Source: Liolophura sinensis | Lineage: Eukaryota; Mollusca; Polyplacophora; Chitonida; Chitonidae | Reading direction: 5' to 3' | Assembly (NCBI RefSeq): GCF_032854445.1 | Contig: NC_088306.1 | Span: 744,501 to 808,500 of the forward strand | DNA: 64,000 bases | Shown: positions 46,463 through 58,325 of the stretch, piece after piece | Numbering within the stretch: position 1 is the stretch's first letter | Layout of the letters: every line of letters begins with the position of its first letter | Notes under the pieces: model-generated | Seen by the model: the letters and a program-made list of their open reading frames with translations, nothing else | What the model was told of the DNA's origin: nothing | Database searches by the model: none | Made by a program: the position numbers and the translations under genes

Positions 46463-48744
46463 TACCATAAGAACATAGAACAGTATATGATTATGAGATA
46501 ATATACCTCAAATACACCTTAGCAACTTTGAAAAAAATCACCACTTAGAAATGTTAGACGATGTACCTAACGTTCACCTCAGAAACCTTTTTAAAGTTTT
46601 AAAATAAGAGATCAGATTCAGGTATTTTACTTCAAACAAAATGATCACTACAAAATAACAAATGTTTTTGTTTTTTTTTTTGTCCAAAAAAAATGTCTAC
46701 AAAATAATATGCAAATACTGACCAACCACAGATATGTACAGTACATATGTCCCTGATTATTCAAAAATTACTGCCCTTAAGAATGTGCATGTTTCAGGCT
46801 GTGGGAAAGAACCCAAATATGCACTGACTGATACTTCCTGGGGCTGAATTTGTAAAGGGTGAGCACATACAAACATTTAAAGTGAATAGAACTAGAGTAG
46901 CACTAAATTCTGTTCAAGCACCTGGAAAGCCTCATGTAAATGTAAATCACTGTTGTTGTACATCAGCAGCAAATTACAGATACTGTAAACAAAGAACTGC
47001 GTGCACTTATAAACTTACAACTTAAATTTATCTATAATTTTTACAGCCATTAGCTTATTGTTTTTAGATTGTTTTCTGCCAAAATAAAAGTGAAAACAGT
47101 GTGCTAAATGTTACACCCTGGTACATCCACCTTTACAATAGCACATGAGCTATAAATCCACAGGCATCATCTTTTTACCAACCACAGTACCTCAGATACA
47201 CCTTCAATATACCCCACATACATGTAGGCCTACACCACCATGTACATGTATACCTCAGACAGACCATCAGATATGCTACACCTCAACGGTTCACCTCAGA
47301 TGTACCTCAAGTATACCTCCAGCACACCTAGGTTACACACATGCGTAATTCAGGCAACTAGGTCCAAGATTTTTTTCTGAACTGAAGTGTGAAAGAGCAC
47401 TCCAAATACAGGATGAAAACTGCCACAAAAATACATTATAAATTTCTGCAATTCTATTTTGCATCTAGTTAAATTATATCAGAGTTTTATTTGTTTTGGA
47501 TAGAACTAAAAACCTTGTGCCCAGTATTATTGCCCACCCCATGAAGGTTACCAAGGCGAGAAGATGTTATGACTTCACTTCCAAACAAATGGTGGTAATG
47601 CTTGGTTGATTTTTGACACATTTTAGAGAAAAGTGGAAACTGCATGTACAGGTATGACATGGTACCACATGAATGTTTAGTAGGGGATATATATATTTTT
47701 GACAAATTTACTACATAAATAGTAAAGGAAAATCATAGAAAAGAAATGAAAAAAAAAAAAGCAATTTTGCCTGATCACCTTTATTGCGATAAGGTCAAAT
47801 TGTGAGTGTCTTAAGTGGACAACTTTTGGGGTATTTATCGTGGGCTATCCCCAACCATTACAACCCCAAACTTATCTACTACACCCCCCCCCCCCCCCAC
47901 CTCCTCCTGCTATTTATGCAAAATTACCCTCTCACACTTATAAGGCTTGTATTTCCAAATAACATTTACACAGGTGAGTGTAAGACTGCATTTATTTGAC
48001 CAGAACTGTTTCAGGATGTATGTATATAGACGTAGCAAGTTATTTTCATCACATATTCTAAAAACACCTACATACATGTATGACACTTAGTATAGCAATG
48101 CACAATTATGTGTTACAATTTTGTTATATGTAAAGTGACTTTACAACATTAAATATGCTAATGCTGTGTTTCAAAATAGGTCTGAAAGTCGATCTGCTTT
48201 TTATCTTTGATGAAATTTGATAAAATGTGCTGTCTGTGCAACAGTAATAATAAAATGTTCAGTTTTTAAATTCATTTCTACAGGTACAATTATTGTTAAT
48301 AATAATAATGGCTTTATTTGAAGAGAGAAAAATGCAATGTGTATGCTCAGTCAACACTGGGTTGATCTACCCTGAGGCCTCATCTATAAACTGTTACCTG
48401 TTTTGCTCAGTGACACCCCTGATTATGTTGATTTACAAGCCTCCATTACTAAAAATAAAACTACCCAGTCATTATCTACATGTATTTTGTCTGGGAGAAA
48501 ACTGACATTGATGTTCAGGACAAGTGAAACAGACTGTGTATAACTACACCAAGTTGTAAGCTTGTGACAGATCACTGACCACTTTGCAAAAGAAGCTATA
48601 CATACTGAATTAGCCACACTGCTGACATTAACTAAAACATCTATACACAAAATGGGCAGTTTGTTTTAAAAACACCCTACTAAACAGTCTATTTCAACAA
48701 ATTATAATATGATGGAAAAGATGTAATGAATAATTACCCGATGG
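46463..48744. other. Intergenic and probable TRIM 3' UTR
   Basis: AT-rich. Poly(C) at about 47885-47900 and a short TACACCTCAGATATACC-like repeat near 47190-47330. The stretch from 48744 down to about 48300 is probably TRIM 3' UTR. Confidence 0.45.
48313..48318 (-). terminator. Possible poly(A) signal of the TRIM gene
   Basis: AATAAA on the - strand about 430 nt after the TRIM stop codon. The hexamer is common in AT-rich DNA. Confidence 0.3.
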
Positions 48745-49310
48745 TCAGGAAGTGCTTATCATATCACGGAGAACTTGAGGCAGAGTTGCAGAGCCACCCG
48801 TTACCAGACGGGCAGACACAGATCCAGGCCCAACACAAAACCTAACCCATGGCACAAGAGGCTCTGTGACGACAACACCACTGTCAGTGTACATTACCTG
48901 GTTGTTGTCACAGTCCAGGACTGTCAGTGTTTGGTCATCACAGTCCAGGTACACACCCAGGTGATGAGGTCGTGTGTAAGGTCTGTCCTGTAGATAGTCA
49001 GGTTTGATATCACCTCCACAGGGACTATAACACTCGACCTCATCACCACAGTACTCCATCCCAATGTACCAGGAGTTACGGCCAACGTCTGTCTCCTCAC
49101 TCACGCCACAGCTCTCCTGTGTCACTCCTACATAACAGTAACAGTCATGTGAACAGGTGATGTGTATCTCCCAGTAGTACCTGCCCGTCTGATAACGCCC
49201 GTCTGTCACAGCTCTCCTCCACCCGTACAAGCCCTCACCCTTTACCACACAGCCGCTGTCAGTGATTCTCAGCTTCCTGTCGTCTGTCTCTGTGAATCTC
49301 AGCGTCGGCT
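48745..49310 (-). CDS. TRIM exon 6: PRY/SPRY (B30.2) domain
   Basis: After acceptor GGTTTTGTAG, the exon completes a Lys codon and reads PTLRFTETDDRKLRI. SPRY landmarks in order: WRRAVTDGRYQTGRYYWEIH, CYCYVGVT, NSWYIGMEYCGDE, HHLGVYLDCDDQTLTVLD and EPLVPWVRFCVGPGS. It ends MISTS and TGA. Unusually cysteine-rich for the family, with about a dozen Cys. The open frame continues upstream to 49395, but that part is intron. Confidence 0.95.
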
Positions 49311-52300
49311 CTACAAAACCACAACAGAAGCAGCATAAACAACAGCAAACCATAAACACACGCTGTAAGACTGAGGTGTAAATACCTGTACACATACAGT
49401 GGTTTTACTTTCTCCACACAATCTCTTGGAATAAAATGACACATATTTCTGACACGAATGTAATTTATACACAGATCTCCGTCACTTTCAGCCAGTTTAA
49501 AAGAGTTGAGCTTCCACAAGAACTGGATCCATCACTAAATGGCGGGTACAGTACGAAATACACCAAGTACTGGGATAAAATACAGACTTTTAGCACTGTA
49601 ATTTGTTTGAAACTTATCACCTACAACAAGAACAATACCTTCCTCTATCCGACACACGGCTTTAGTTGTCAGTTATGGCACATTTGAGCACACAATTCAC
49701 TATAAAGCTGTAGCAGGCCTGTTGTCGTTTGTGGAGTACCAAGCTGCCGAAGTCGGCTGTCTAGTAAGGGAGGTAACTCACCACACATAACCAACCAAGT
49801 GATTTTCTTTTATACAATACATCAAAAAATATTAAAAACAAACTTATATCAAGTGAGGAAATACATGTAAATTCATACTCTCATACATCAAATCTCCACC
49901 CTTTAATATTTATAATAAAACAGATATGAGAGTTTTTTTTCCTCCTTTGCAATAAGTGTTTGACTACATTTGAAACCAGCAAATAATGACGTGTTTTTAC
50001 TTAGATATTTGTTTCATTAATAATTAAGAGAGTTGACATATATTTTGTTATAAGTTATGTGTTAAATATCACAAGTCTAGGCAATGAGGGATAGGCTACA
50101 ATATGTTATCTGTTCTGTACACCTGCTGATTTGTACCCATGAGGTAAATATCACTCAGACACTCAGGGGTACAATATGTTATCTGTTCTGTGTTAACAGT
50201 CCACCTGCTGATTTGTACCCATGAGGTAAATATCACTCAGATACTCAGGGTACAATATGTTATCTGTTCTGTGTTAACAGTACACCTGCTGATTTGTACC
50301 CGCGGGGTAAATATCTCAGACACTCAGGGGGCACAATAGGGGCCTATGTTATCTGTTCTGTGTTAACAGTACACCTGCTGATTTGTACACGTGGGGTAAA
50401 TATCTCAGACACTCAGGGGTACAATATGTTACCTGTTCCATCCTAACAGTACAGCTGATGATTTGTACACATGGGGTAAATATCTCTCATCACTCAGGGG
50501 TACAATATGTTATCTGTTCTGTCGTAACAGTATACCTGCTGATTTGTGCACATGGGGTAAATATCACCCAGACACTCAGGGGTACAATATGTTACCTGTT
50601 CTGTGTTAACAGTCCACCTACTGATTTGTATAAAAGAGGTAAATATCACTCACACCGAGAGGTACCGTACCATGTGTCTTGTTCTAATAGCGAATTTGCT
50701 GATTTGTACACATGAGGTAAATATCACCCAGAGACTGAAGGGTACACTTTTATCTGTCCTGCTCTAACAGCATACAAGTGCTGATTTGTAAACATGAGGT
50801 AAATATCACGCAGACACTGAAGGGTACACTTTTATCTGTCCTGCTCTAACAGCATACAAGTGCTGATTTGTAAACATGAGGTAAATATCACGCAGACACT
50901 GAAGGGTACACTTTTATCTGTCCTGCTCTAACAGCATACAAGTGCTGATTTGTAAACATGAGGTAAATATCACGCAGACATCGATGGGTACACTACTATG
51001 TGCCCTGTTCTAACAGTACTCCTGCTGATTTGTATACATGGGGTAAATATCACCCAGAAACTAAAGAAGAAATACACGCACACCAGTCCTGATCTAACAC
51101 TATACCTGCTGATGTGTACACATACAATAAGCATCGAGGGACACTGAAGGGTACACTATTATCTGTCCTGTTCTAACAGTACTCCTGCTGATTTGTATAC
51201 ATGGGGTAAATATCACCCAGAAACTAAAGAAGAAATACACGCACACCAGTCCTGATCTAACACTATACCTGCTGATGTGTACACATACAATAAGCATCGA
51301 GGGACACTGAAGGGTACACTATTATCTGTCCTGTTCTAACAGTACTCCTGCTGATTTGTATACATGGGGTAAATATCACCCAGAAACTAAAGAAGAAATA
51401 CACGCACACCAGTCCTGATCTAACACTATACCTGCTGATGTGTACACATACAATAAGCATCGAGGGACACTGAAGGGTACACTATTATCTGTCCTGTTCT
51501 AACAGTACTCCTGCTGATTTGTATACATGGGGTAAATATCACCCAGAAACTAAAGAATAAACACACACCAGTCCTGATCTAACGTTACATCTGCTGATTT
51601 GTACACAGAGTAAATAGCAGGTAGACACCCAGGGGTACACTACTATCTGTCCTGTTCTAACTGTACAGCTGCTGATATATAAATCTGCAATGTACTTTCT
51701 TTTGTTTGTTTGTTTTTTTTTTCTTTTGAAAAAAAAAAAAACACACTGTTGTTTACACTACTTTTTTTTTTTTAGCAAACCGTAGTGTATATAGCTTGCA
51801 TTGGCTTTAAATTTCTTAGAATGGCCTTCTGAATGCCTTCCGACGTCTGAGACCACTCTACACTTTACAAGTACCACATACTATTTCATGTTTCATATTA
51901 GTTTGTCCTCTGCACACACCCTATTGTATACCTCACATTAGTTTGTGTCTTCTGGGCACACCTTACGGTATACCTCACATTAGTTTGTGTCTTCTGGGCA
52001 CACCCAATTGTATACCTCACATTAGTATGTGTCTTCTGGGCACAGCCTACTGTATACCTAATGCTATTTTTGTCTTCTGTGCATACCCTACTGTACACCT
52101 CACATTAGTTTGTATCTTCTGGGCATTCCCTACTGTACACCTCACATAAGTTTGTGTCTTCTATGTATACCCTACTGAATACCTCACTTTAGTGTGTCTC
52201 TTCTGTGCACACCCTACTTTACACCTCACATTAGTTGTGTGTCTTCTGTGCCTATCCGACTGTGCACCTTACATTAGTTTGTATCTAGCATTGGTTTGTG

Positions 52301-55300
52301 TCTTCTGGGCACGCTCTACTGCTTACCTCACATTAGTTTGTGTCTACTGTGCCTATCCGAGTGTACACCTCACATTAGTTTGTGTTTTCTGTGCACATCC
52401 TACCTTATACCTGTTATCAGTTTGAATCTTTTTTGCCCACCCTATTGCTTGCCTCACATTAGTTTGTGTCTTTTTGCCCACCCTTTTGCATGCCTCACAT
52501 TAGTTTGTATCTGTTTTGCCCACCCTATTGTATGCCTCACATTAGTTTGTGTCTTTTTTGCCAACCCTATAGCTTGCCTCACATTAGTTTGTATCTGTTT
52601 TGCCCACTCTTTTGCATAACTCACATTAGTTTGTATCTGTTTTGCCCACCCTACTGCATGCCTCACATTAGTATCTTTTTTGCCTACCCTACTGCATGCC
52701 TCACATGAGTCAGTATCTTTTTTGCCCACCCTTTTGCATGCCTCACATTAGTTTGTATCTTTTTTGCCCACCCTTTTGCATGCCTCACATTAGTTTGTAT
52801 CTGTTTTGCCCACCCTATTGCATAACTCACATTAGCTTGTATCTATTTTGCCCACCCTTTTGCATGCCTCACATTAGTTTGTATCTTTTTCCCCCCACCC
52901 TTTTGCATGCCTCACATTAGTTTGTATCTGTTTTGCCCACCTTACTGTATGCCTCACATTAGTTTGTATCTGTTTTGCTCACCCTTTTGCTTGCCACACA
53001 TTAGTTTGTATCTGTTTTGCCCATCCTATTGCATGCCTCACATTAGTTTGTATCATGTTGCCCACGCTATTGCATACCTCATATTAGTTTGTATCTTTTT
53101 TGCCCACTCTACTTGGCCTCATTAGTCTGCATATTTTTGCCCATCGTAGTGCATGTGTCACCTAAGTTTGTATCTGTTGTGGAGACCTCAATGGATGCCT
53201 GAGATACGTTTATGCTTGTGCACACCGTAATGCATGCCTCAGCTTAGTTTGTGTCTTCTGTGTACGCCCTACTGTATACCTCACCTTAGTTTGTGTCTTC
53301 TGTGCACACCCTAATGCATGCCTCTCTTTAGTTTGTGTCTTTTGTGTACACCCTAATGAATGCCTCACTTTAGTTTGTGTCTTCTGTGTACACCCTAATG
53401 AATGCCTCACTTTAGTTTGTGTCTTCTGTGTACACCCTAATGAATGCCTCACTTTAGTTTGTGTCTTCTGTGCACACCCTATTGCATGCTTTTGTTTAGT
53501 TTGTATCTTTTGTGCCCACCCTATTGCATGCCTCACATTAGCTTGTATCTTTTTTCTCCCGCCTTATTGCTTGCCTAACATTAGTTTGTATCTTTTTTAA
53601 CCACTCTATTGCATGCCTTACATCAGTTTGTATCTGTTTTGCTCACACTGTTGTATGCCTCACATTAGTTTTTTATCTTTTTTGCCCACTCTACTGCATG
53701 CCTCTCATTAGTTTGCATATTTTTGCCCACCCTAGTGCATGTCTCACCTTAGTCTCTATATGCTGTGGAGATCTCAGTGGATGCCTGAGATACGTTTATG
53801 CTTGTGCACACCGTAATGCATGCCTCGGCTTAGTTTGTGTCTTCTGTGTACATCCTACTGTATACTTCAGCTTAGTTTGTGTCTTCTGTGTACACCCTAA
53901 TGAATGCCTCTAGTTTGTGTCTTCTGTGTACACCCTACTGTATACCATGCATTACTGTGTGTCTTTTGCACACACGCTACTGTAAACCTGACATCAGTCT
54001 GTGTTACGTTCACACCCTAGCGTACACCACATACTATTTGTACTGTGTCTACCCTCTTTTCACGTTCGTTTCTCTTGGAATACTGTTCATTTTCTTGGAG
54101 CACACTGCTGTATTACAGCTCATATAGGCTTGTTTCCTTTACACAGTCTACCGTGTGTTTTCCACATACACAGCTGTTTATTTCCCCACAGTATACCTTT
54201 TAAACATATAAGAACCTACTTGTAACACGTAGGGGTGACATTCGTGCACCGACTGCTGCTTCGAAGTCTTGACGTTCTTGCACTGTCTCTTTTACAGTCA
54301 ACTGTCTAGGGACAACATAGTCTTGTTGTACAGAATCTTGAAGCTTCTGTTTGCTGACCTCATGTTTCTCCAGATTTGCTCTTATCTCATTCAGCTGGTC
54401 CTCAATTCTGTGAGAAGAGGAGAGAAAACAAAGAGACACAGTCGTGTAGTGATCTTGTGTACCACGCAGTTAAGAGAATGCCATGATGTACTATTCCTAG
54501 TTAGATCTGCTTTGTCTGGACAAACGTACGTTTGAACACTAGATATGTTTTATTCTTGAGTCATGTTTTGGACAACTACACTGCTGGTACTCAGTGTTAC
54601 AGAAACACACCAGCTGACAATAGTCACGTGCAAATGTATAACAAACCTAGAGAGGTAGAACACATTTATACATACGTTTTGGTGAAGTGCTTGGAACCCT
54701 GTCAACAAACAGAATTGAAAACACATATAAAATCATGTAAAGATGATAACCGAAATTGAGATCCTGTAGCTATACTTTCACCTCGACATGTAACAAGAAC
54801 ACAGTTATAATTGAAATGTCTTACCTCTCCAAATATACAGGCTTTTACCTCAAACGTATAGACCATCCCCTGATCTCTTTACATAGTCCACATCACCTCT
54901 CAATTCAGGTTAATAAATTGCATGGTGCTTTATACAATGTAATTTTCCCACAAAGATCTGTTTACATACAAAGCTTGTTTTTGAAAAACAGCATACACTA
55001 TGATCTTTTTGACATTAAATGTTGATACTTTATTGCTTAAATCGGACAGTGGTTCAGATATGGGTAAAAAAGTGGACAGCGACCGGAGGGTACCACCGAG
55101 CAAAATAAAGCTGTTGAACTCAGGATCTAAAACTTTAGTAGACCAGGCAGCATGAAATGGATTTGAACACCTGATAACAGTTCCCAAGGGTGGTTGGGTG
55201 ATGGGTAACATCTAAAGTTGAGGCAGCTGAACCAAAGTTTGAGAATGTGCACATTTGACTTACCTGTAAAAACTCGACGTCCACTGAGGCTAACAAATCT

Positions 55301-57833
55301 TTGGAAGCCTGTACCATTCTCTCCAATTCCTGAGACTGTATTTGGAAATGTTTGAGTATGGCGCTACAGTCCGCACTCCACTGTGAATAACGGGTTTTTA
55401 TGCCATCTAAAGACTGTTGTCTCCAGGCTTGTAAGGCTTCAAAGGCTGCACAATAAGCCTTTTCTACCTCCTGAATGTGAAGTTCCAGGTTTTTCTGCCA
55501 AACAGAAAAATCGTTTATTACCTCATCCAGACCTTTAGAACGGTGTATTCAAGAAGTTTTACATGTATGTGTAACAGGGTGAAATATCAGCGCCACACCA
55601 CTGTGGCTAGAGTGTATCTCAGGGATGGAGGGGATTTCCCTACTGTGCAGTGATGTACATGTAAGTGTGGACTCAAAACCCAAAGGTACATGGTTCAATT
55701 CCCAAATGGGTCGTGCCATCACAACTGATCCTCCCAGCAGACCGAGATGGTGAAGCCTTAGATGATTTGGAGAGTACGTCAGATACCTGGTGCTGGTTCA
55801 AACCCGAAAGCTGTCGCCCCATCAGATCAAATGGTGTACAGATATACGCTACAGATATTATTATGACAGCGTATGATCGGCGATGATATATCAGATGGAG
55901 TTGTCTGAGGTGGGCATATCGTATGTGTGTCACTGAGAAGAGAGTCATGTTGATGATACAATAGTCTGGTTAGATAAATAAAAAACAGGTAAAACAGGCT
56001 CGTCCTTACCACAAATTAATTCCCGCCTCAGTTCGTGCATTATCCTGTTTAAGTTCTTGTAAAACGTCACCTCTCTTCGGTTTATCTCTTTAATTGAAAT
56101 GTACATATATAATGTGTGACAGAATAGAGCTTTATCAAAACTAGTTATTGACAGCTGTCTATTTCCCGGATTTGTGTATGATAGCAATCTTCTACATAGT
56201 CAAAATGAGTCGCCAGGGTATGAAGTGAAACAGCAGCTGAGCAGGTGTCATGGAAAATACCAACCTGTATCTTATTGTACAGCCTCATAACTCCTGACAG
56301 TGAGTGTTTAGTTTCTTGTAAGGCTTTCTCCAGTTCACTAGTCCTGCTCAACACGGCTGGCTGTAATGAAAAAAAAAAGTTACTTATCATACAGGAGAGA
56401 CATTTGTTGAAGTGTATTTCATGACTGACTTGTCTAGCATCGGTTTCATGCTGAAGTCAAGACTACTTTCTTTACATGGCGCATTGTCAGTTAAATGGAG
56501 GAGGGGGGAAGGGGAGAGAAAGACGTTACCAGATAAAAAAAAAAAAAAAAAAACACTAGCCTAACACCTGTCAGTTTTTTTTTTGGGGGGGTGGGGATCT
56601 TTCATGACGACCTGTCAGTGATGTGAGGGAGAAATCAAGACATTGCCGAGAGAAAACTACAGTCGGTTTTACAGAACGGTCTGTCATTGGTGTGGGGGGA
56701 AGAAACAAAGCATAGCCAGGAGAAAACCACTGGCCTTACATGACGGCCTGTCAGTGATGTAGAGGAGAAAACAAGGTATAGCCATGAGAAAACCACTGGC
56801 CTTACAGAACCACATGTCAGTGATGTGGGGGGTGGAGGAAACAACGCATAGCCAGGAGAAAACCAATGGCCTTACATGATGACCTGTCAGGGATGTGGGG
56901 GGAGGGGGGAGTAAACAAGGCATAGCCATGCGAAAACAACTGGCTTTCCTTGACGGCCTGTCAGCGATATGGGGAAGGCCACAAGGCACAGCCAGGAGAC
57001 AACCACTGGCCTTAAATAACGGCTTGTCGACGATGTGGGAAAGGTAAGAAGGCATACATGATGTAACATACACGTATGTTTTCTCAGCCTTAGACTAAGA
57101 TACCTTACTGGGATTTACAGATTCACAATAACCTGCACGCCATTCTTATACATTAGGATCTTACCTTGTCCTTCTCAGCTGCAGATGGTACATCTCGCAT
57201 AGCGTGTCCCGCATGGTCAACCACACACCCCATACAAATCACCATTCGGCACGGTTCACAGTACAAGTCGAATGACTGACCGTGCCTGGCGCATGATGGC
57301 TGCTGAGTTGGTTGTTCATCCTTGCTGACTTGTCGCTGTGTGGTTTCCTGAGCGAGGTACTCCAGAGACGAAATCAGCCGGTGACGCTTAATAGCACCCC
57401 TCATGGGATGAAAAGAAGTCAGACAGTCTTTACAATACAGTAAACAACATTTAGTACAAAACTTGACAGCTTTAGCCTGATTATCATCCGCACACAGAGA
57501 ACAATATGGGATGTCATCCTCAATCTTCACAGCAGAAGAGAACCTCTCCACTATTTCTGCTAAATGAAAGTTGGAAGGCAGACCAGCCACACCTTCTCTC
57601 CCCAGACTGGCCGGTGTCCGGCATACAGGGCATGAGATCAGCTGGTGAACGCCCTCACTCCACATGCTACCGGAGGCCTCTTTTGTCTGTCCATGTTTAG
57701 ACTTGTCAGCAAACAAACTAATACACTCCTTGCAAAAACTGTGCTGACAAGGTAATATTACTGGTTTCCGAAATATTTCCACACATATCGGGCATGTCAG
57801 GACCTCTTCACGATTTTCCTTGCTCTCAGCCAT
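48745..57833 (-). CDS. TRIM protein: RING, B-box 1 and 2, coiled coil, PRY/SPRY
   Basis: Six coding exons read from right to left: 57833-57165 (669 nt), 56360-56265 (96), 55494-55264 (231), 54698-54676 (23), 54407-54220 (188) and 49310-48745 (566). They sum to 1773 nt, 590 residues; all phases match and all introns are GT-AG. RING C3HC4 is at 14-71, B-box 1 at 111-151, B-box 2 at 181-210, coiled coil about 224-402, PRY/SPRY about 403-590. TRIM proteins of this type are E3 ubiquitin ligases: the RING binds E2, the coiled coil dimerises and the SPRY domain binds targets. Many act in innate immunity, but the target and role here are unknown. The start ATG has context ATAATGG, with a splice acceptor 18 nt upstream. 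Introns 1 and 5 carry minisatellites. Confidence 0.93.
49311..50084. other. TRIM intron 5, repeat-free part
   Basis: Nothing recognised. Intron 5 as a whole runs from 54219 to 49311, about 4.9 kb. Confidence 0.5.
50085..51690. repeat. About 80-bp minisatellite with a 163-bp higher-order repeat
   Basis: Base unit includes CTGCTGATTTGTACACATGG, GGTAAATATCAC, CAGACACTCAGGGGTACA and TATCTGTTCTGTGTTAACAG. Three 82-bp units at about 50769-51000 are near identical. From 51018, a 163-bp two-unit block (with AGAAGAAATACACGCACACC) is repeated three times exactly in register, at 51018, 51181 and 51344, plus a partial fourth. Lies inside TRIM intron 5. Confidence 0.93.
51700..51775. repeat. Poly(T)/poly(A) low-complexity stretch
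   Basis: TTTGTTTGTTT runs, about 13 A, then about 14 T; lies between two arrays in TRIM intron 5. Confidence 0.8.
51895..53990. repeat. 42-bp minisatellite, about 50 units
   Basis: Unit CCTCACATTAGTTTGTATCT, GTTTTGCCCACCCTTTTGCATG. Outer parts use a GTCTTCTG(T/G)GCACACCC version, the middle the TTTTTGCCCACCC version. At 14 codons it yields MPHISLYLFCPP-type open frames on + and QKTQTNVRHA-type frames on -, both artefacts. A block with GGAGA(C/T)CTCA.TGGATGCCTGAG recurs near 53180 and 53765. Lies in TRIM intron 5. Confidence 0.94.
54220..54407 (-). CDS. TRIM exon 5: linker between coiled coil and SPRY
   Basis: 188 nt from CTCTTCTCACAG to GTAGGT. It completes the Thr codon begun in the 23-nt exon, then reads IEDQLNEIRANLEKHEVSKQ, YVVPRQLTVKETVQERQDF and ARMSPLRVT, leaving one base for the SPRY exon. 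Charged, helical composition in the first half. Confidence 0.85.
54676..54698 (-). CDS. TRIM exon 4: 23-nt micro-exon
   Basis: Found because exon 3 ends in phase 0 while exon 5 needs two leading bases. On the - strand, CAATTCTGTTTGTTGACAG precedes 23 nt reading GSKHFTKT (last codon split), followed by GTATGT. A 23-nt exon at this place is a known feature of vertebrate TRIM genes (recalled, not searched). Confidence 0.82.
55264..55494 (-). CDS. TRIM exon 3: 231-nt coiled-coil exon
   Basis: 77 codons from GTTTGGCAG to GTAAGT. Reads KNLELHIQEVEKAYCAAFEA, LQAWRQQSLDGIKTRYSQW, FQIQSQELERMVQASKDLLA and ends VDVEFLQ, like the FLQ ending I recall for the same exon in vertebrate TRIMs. Its heptad pattern supports a long dimerising helix. 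Confidence 0.92.
55640..55830 (+). other. Possible tRNA-like SINE remnant in TRIM intron 2
   Basis: ACATGGTTCAATTCCC and later GGTTCAAACCCGAAAG resemble B boxes, but no tail or second copy was found. Confidence 0.2.
56265..56360 (-). CDS. TRIM exon 2: 96-nt coiled-coil exon
   Basis: 32 codons from TTTTTTCATTACAG to GTTGGT, reading PAVLSRTSELEKALQETKHS, LSGVMRLYNKIQ. Phase 0 at both ends. Exactly 96 nt, the size I recall for this exon in vertebrate TRIM genes. Confidence 0.92.
56555..57020. repeat. About 62-70 bp minisatellite in TRIM intron 1
   Basis: About six units with CCTGTCAGTGATGTGGGG, GAGAAAACAAGGCATAGCC, AGGAGAAAACCACTGGCCTT and ACATGACGG. Starts after an A run and a G-rich stretch. 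Open frames on - are artefacts. Confidence 0.9.
57165..57833 (-). CDS. TRIM exon 1: RING, B-box 1 and B-box 2
   Basis: 223 codons from MAESKENREEVL to EKDK at donor GTAAGA. RING: C14, C17, C29, H31, C34, C37, C68, C71, with a long insert (30 residues) between C37 and C68. B-box 1: C111, C114, C126, C129, C134, C137, H142, H151. B-box 2: C181, H184, C192, C195, C200, C203, H207, H210. All expected zinc ligands are present, so a functional ligase is plausible. Confidence 0.95.
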
Positions 57834-57851
57834 TATGCGCTCGGTTTTTCA
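57834..57851 (-). other. TRIM 5' UTR portion of the first coding exon
   Basis: 18 nt between acceptor TTTCTATTGCAG and the ATG. It implies an upstream non-coding exon. Confidence 0.6.
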
Positions 57852-57894
57852 CTGCAATAGAAAGACACCGCTAATTATTTAGACTGGCACCAAT

Positions 57895-58325
57895 ACAGGT
57901 CGTGCCATTTATTAAAATAGAGAAGTTCAACACAGTCTCCAGTTCAGTGCCTATTTCTCTCGTCCAACAACATATGGGGTACGGTATTTTTGTCGCTATT
58001 ACTCAAGAGCGTTACAATACCTATCTTACAAGAGCATGTGTGCCTACTTTTCCCGTGAATACCTTCTTCATAGTTAGAAATTTGGCGAGTCTTGCTTTTA
58101 TCATGCACAAGACACTCTTTTGACAAAGATCTGGTCAACCCATTTGGATAGATGTGATTGACAGTGAGTGCTTGGGATTTAACGTCGTGTTTGACAGTGA
58201 TGACACCATTATATAGCCCCATCCATGAATAGCAGATTGGTGTGTGAAAACGAGAGTCTGGTGAGAAAGGTAAGATCAGCCACTTAGAAAACCGAAATGT
58301 TGGGACTTCAGATATAAGATAATCA
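57895..58325. repeat. TRIM 5' intron segment with a second copy at 63440
   Basis: TTTTTGTCGCTATT.CTCAA, GAGCGTT.TAATACCT, TATAGCCCC.ATCC and AATAGCAGAT occur in the same order at 63510-63745. It also holds a short SINE-B tail (GTGAGTGCTTGGGATTTAAC) at about 58158-58200. Confidence 0.65.

Noticed and set aside
49311-49395. Hydrophobic cysteine-rich start joined to the SPRY domain, as a stand-alone secreted SPRY protein
   Set aside because: A good acceptor at 49311, a phase match with the linker exon and the full upstream TRIM exons show this part to be intron.
52192-53536. Repeat-protein-like frames (MPHISLYLFCPP and QKTQTNVRHA types)
   Set aside because: The 42-bp unit equals 14 codons, so frames stay open on both strands; they lie in a TRIM intron.
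54825-54841. 17-nt alternative to the TRIM micro-exon (donor GTAAGA)
   Set aside because: The phase would fit, but the acceptor has no pyrimidine tract; the 23-nt exon at 54676-54698 has better sites and the family's usual size.
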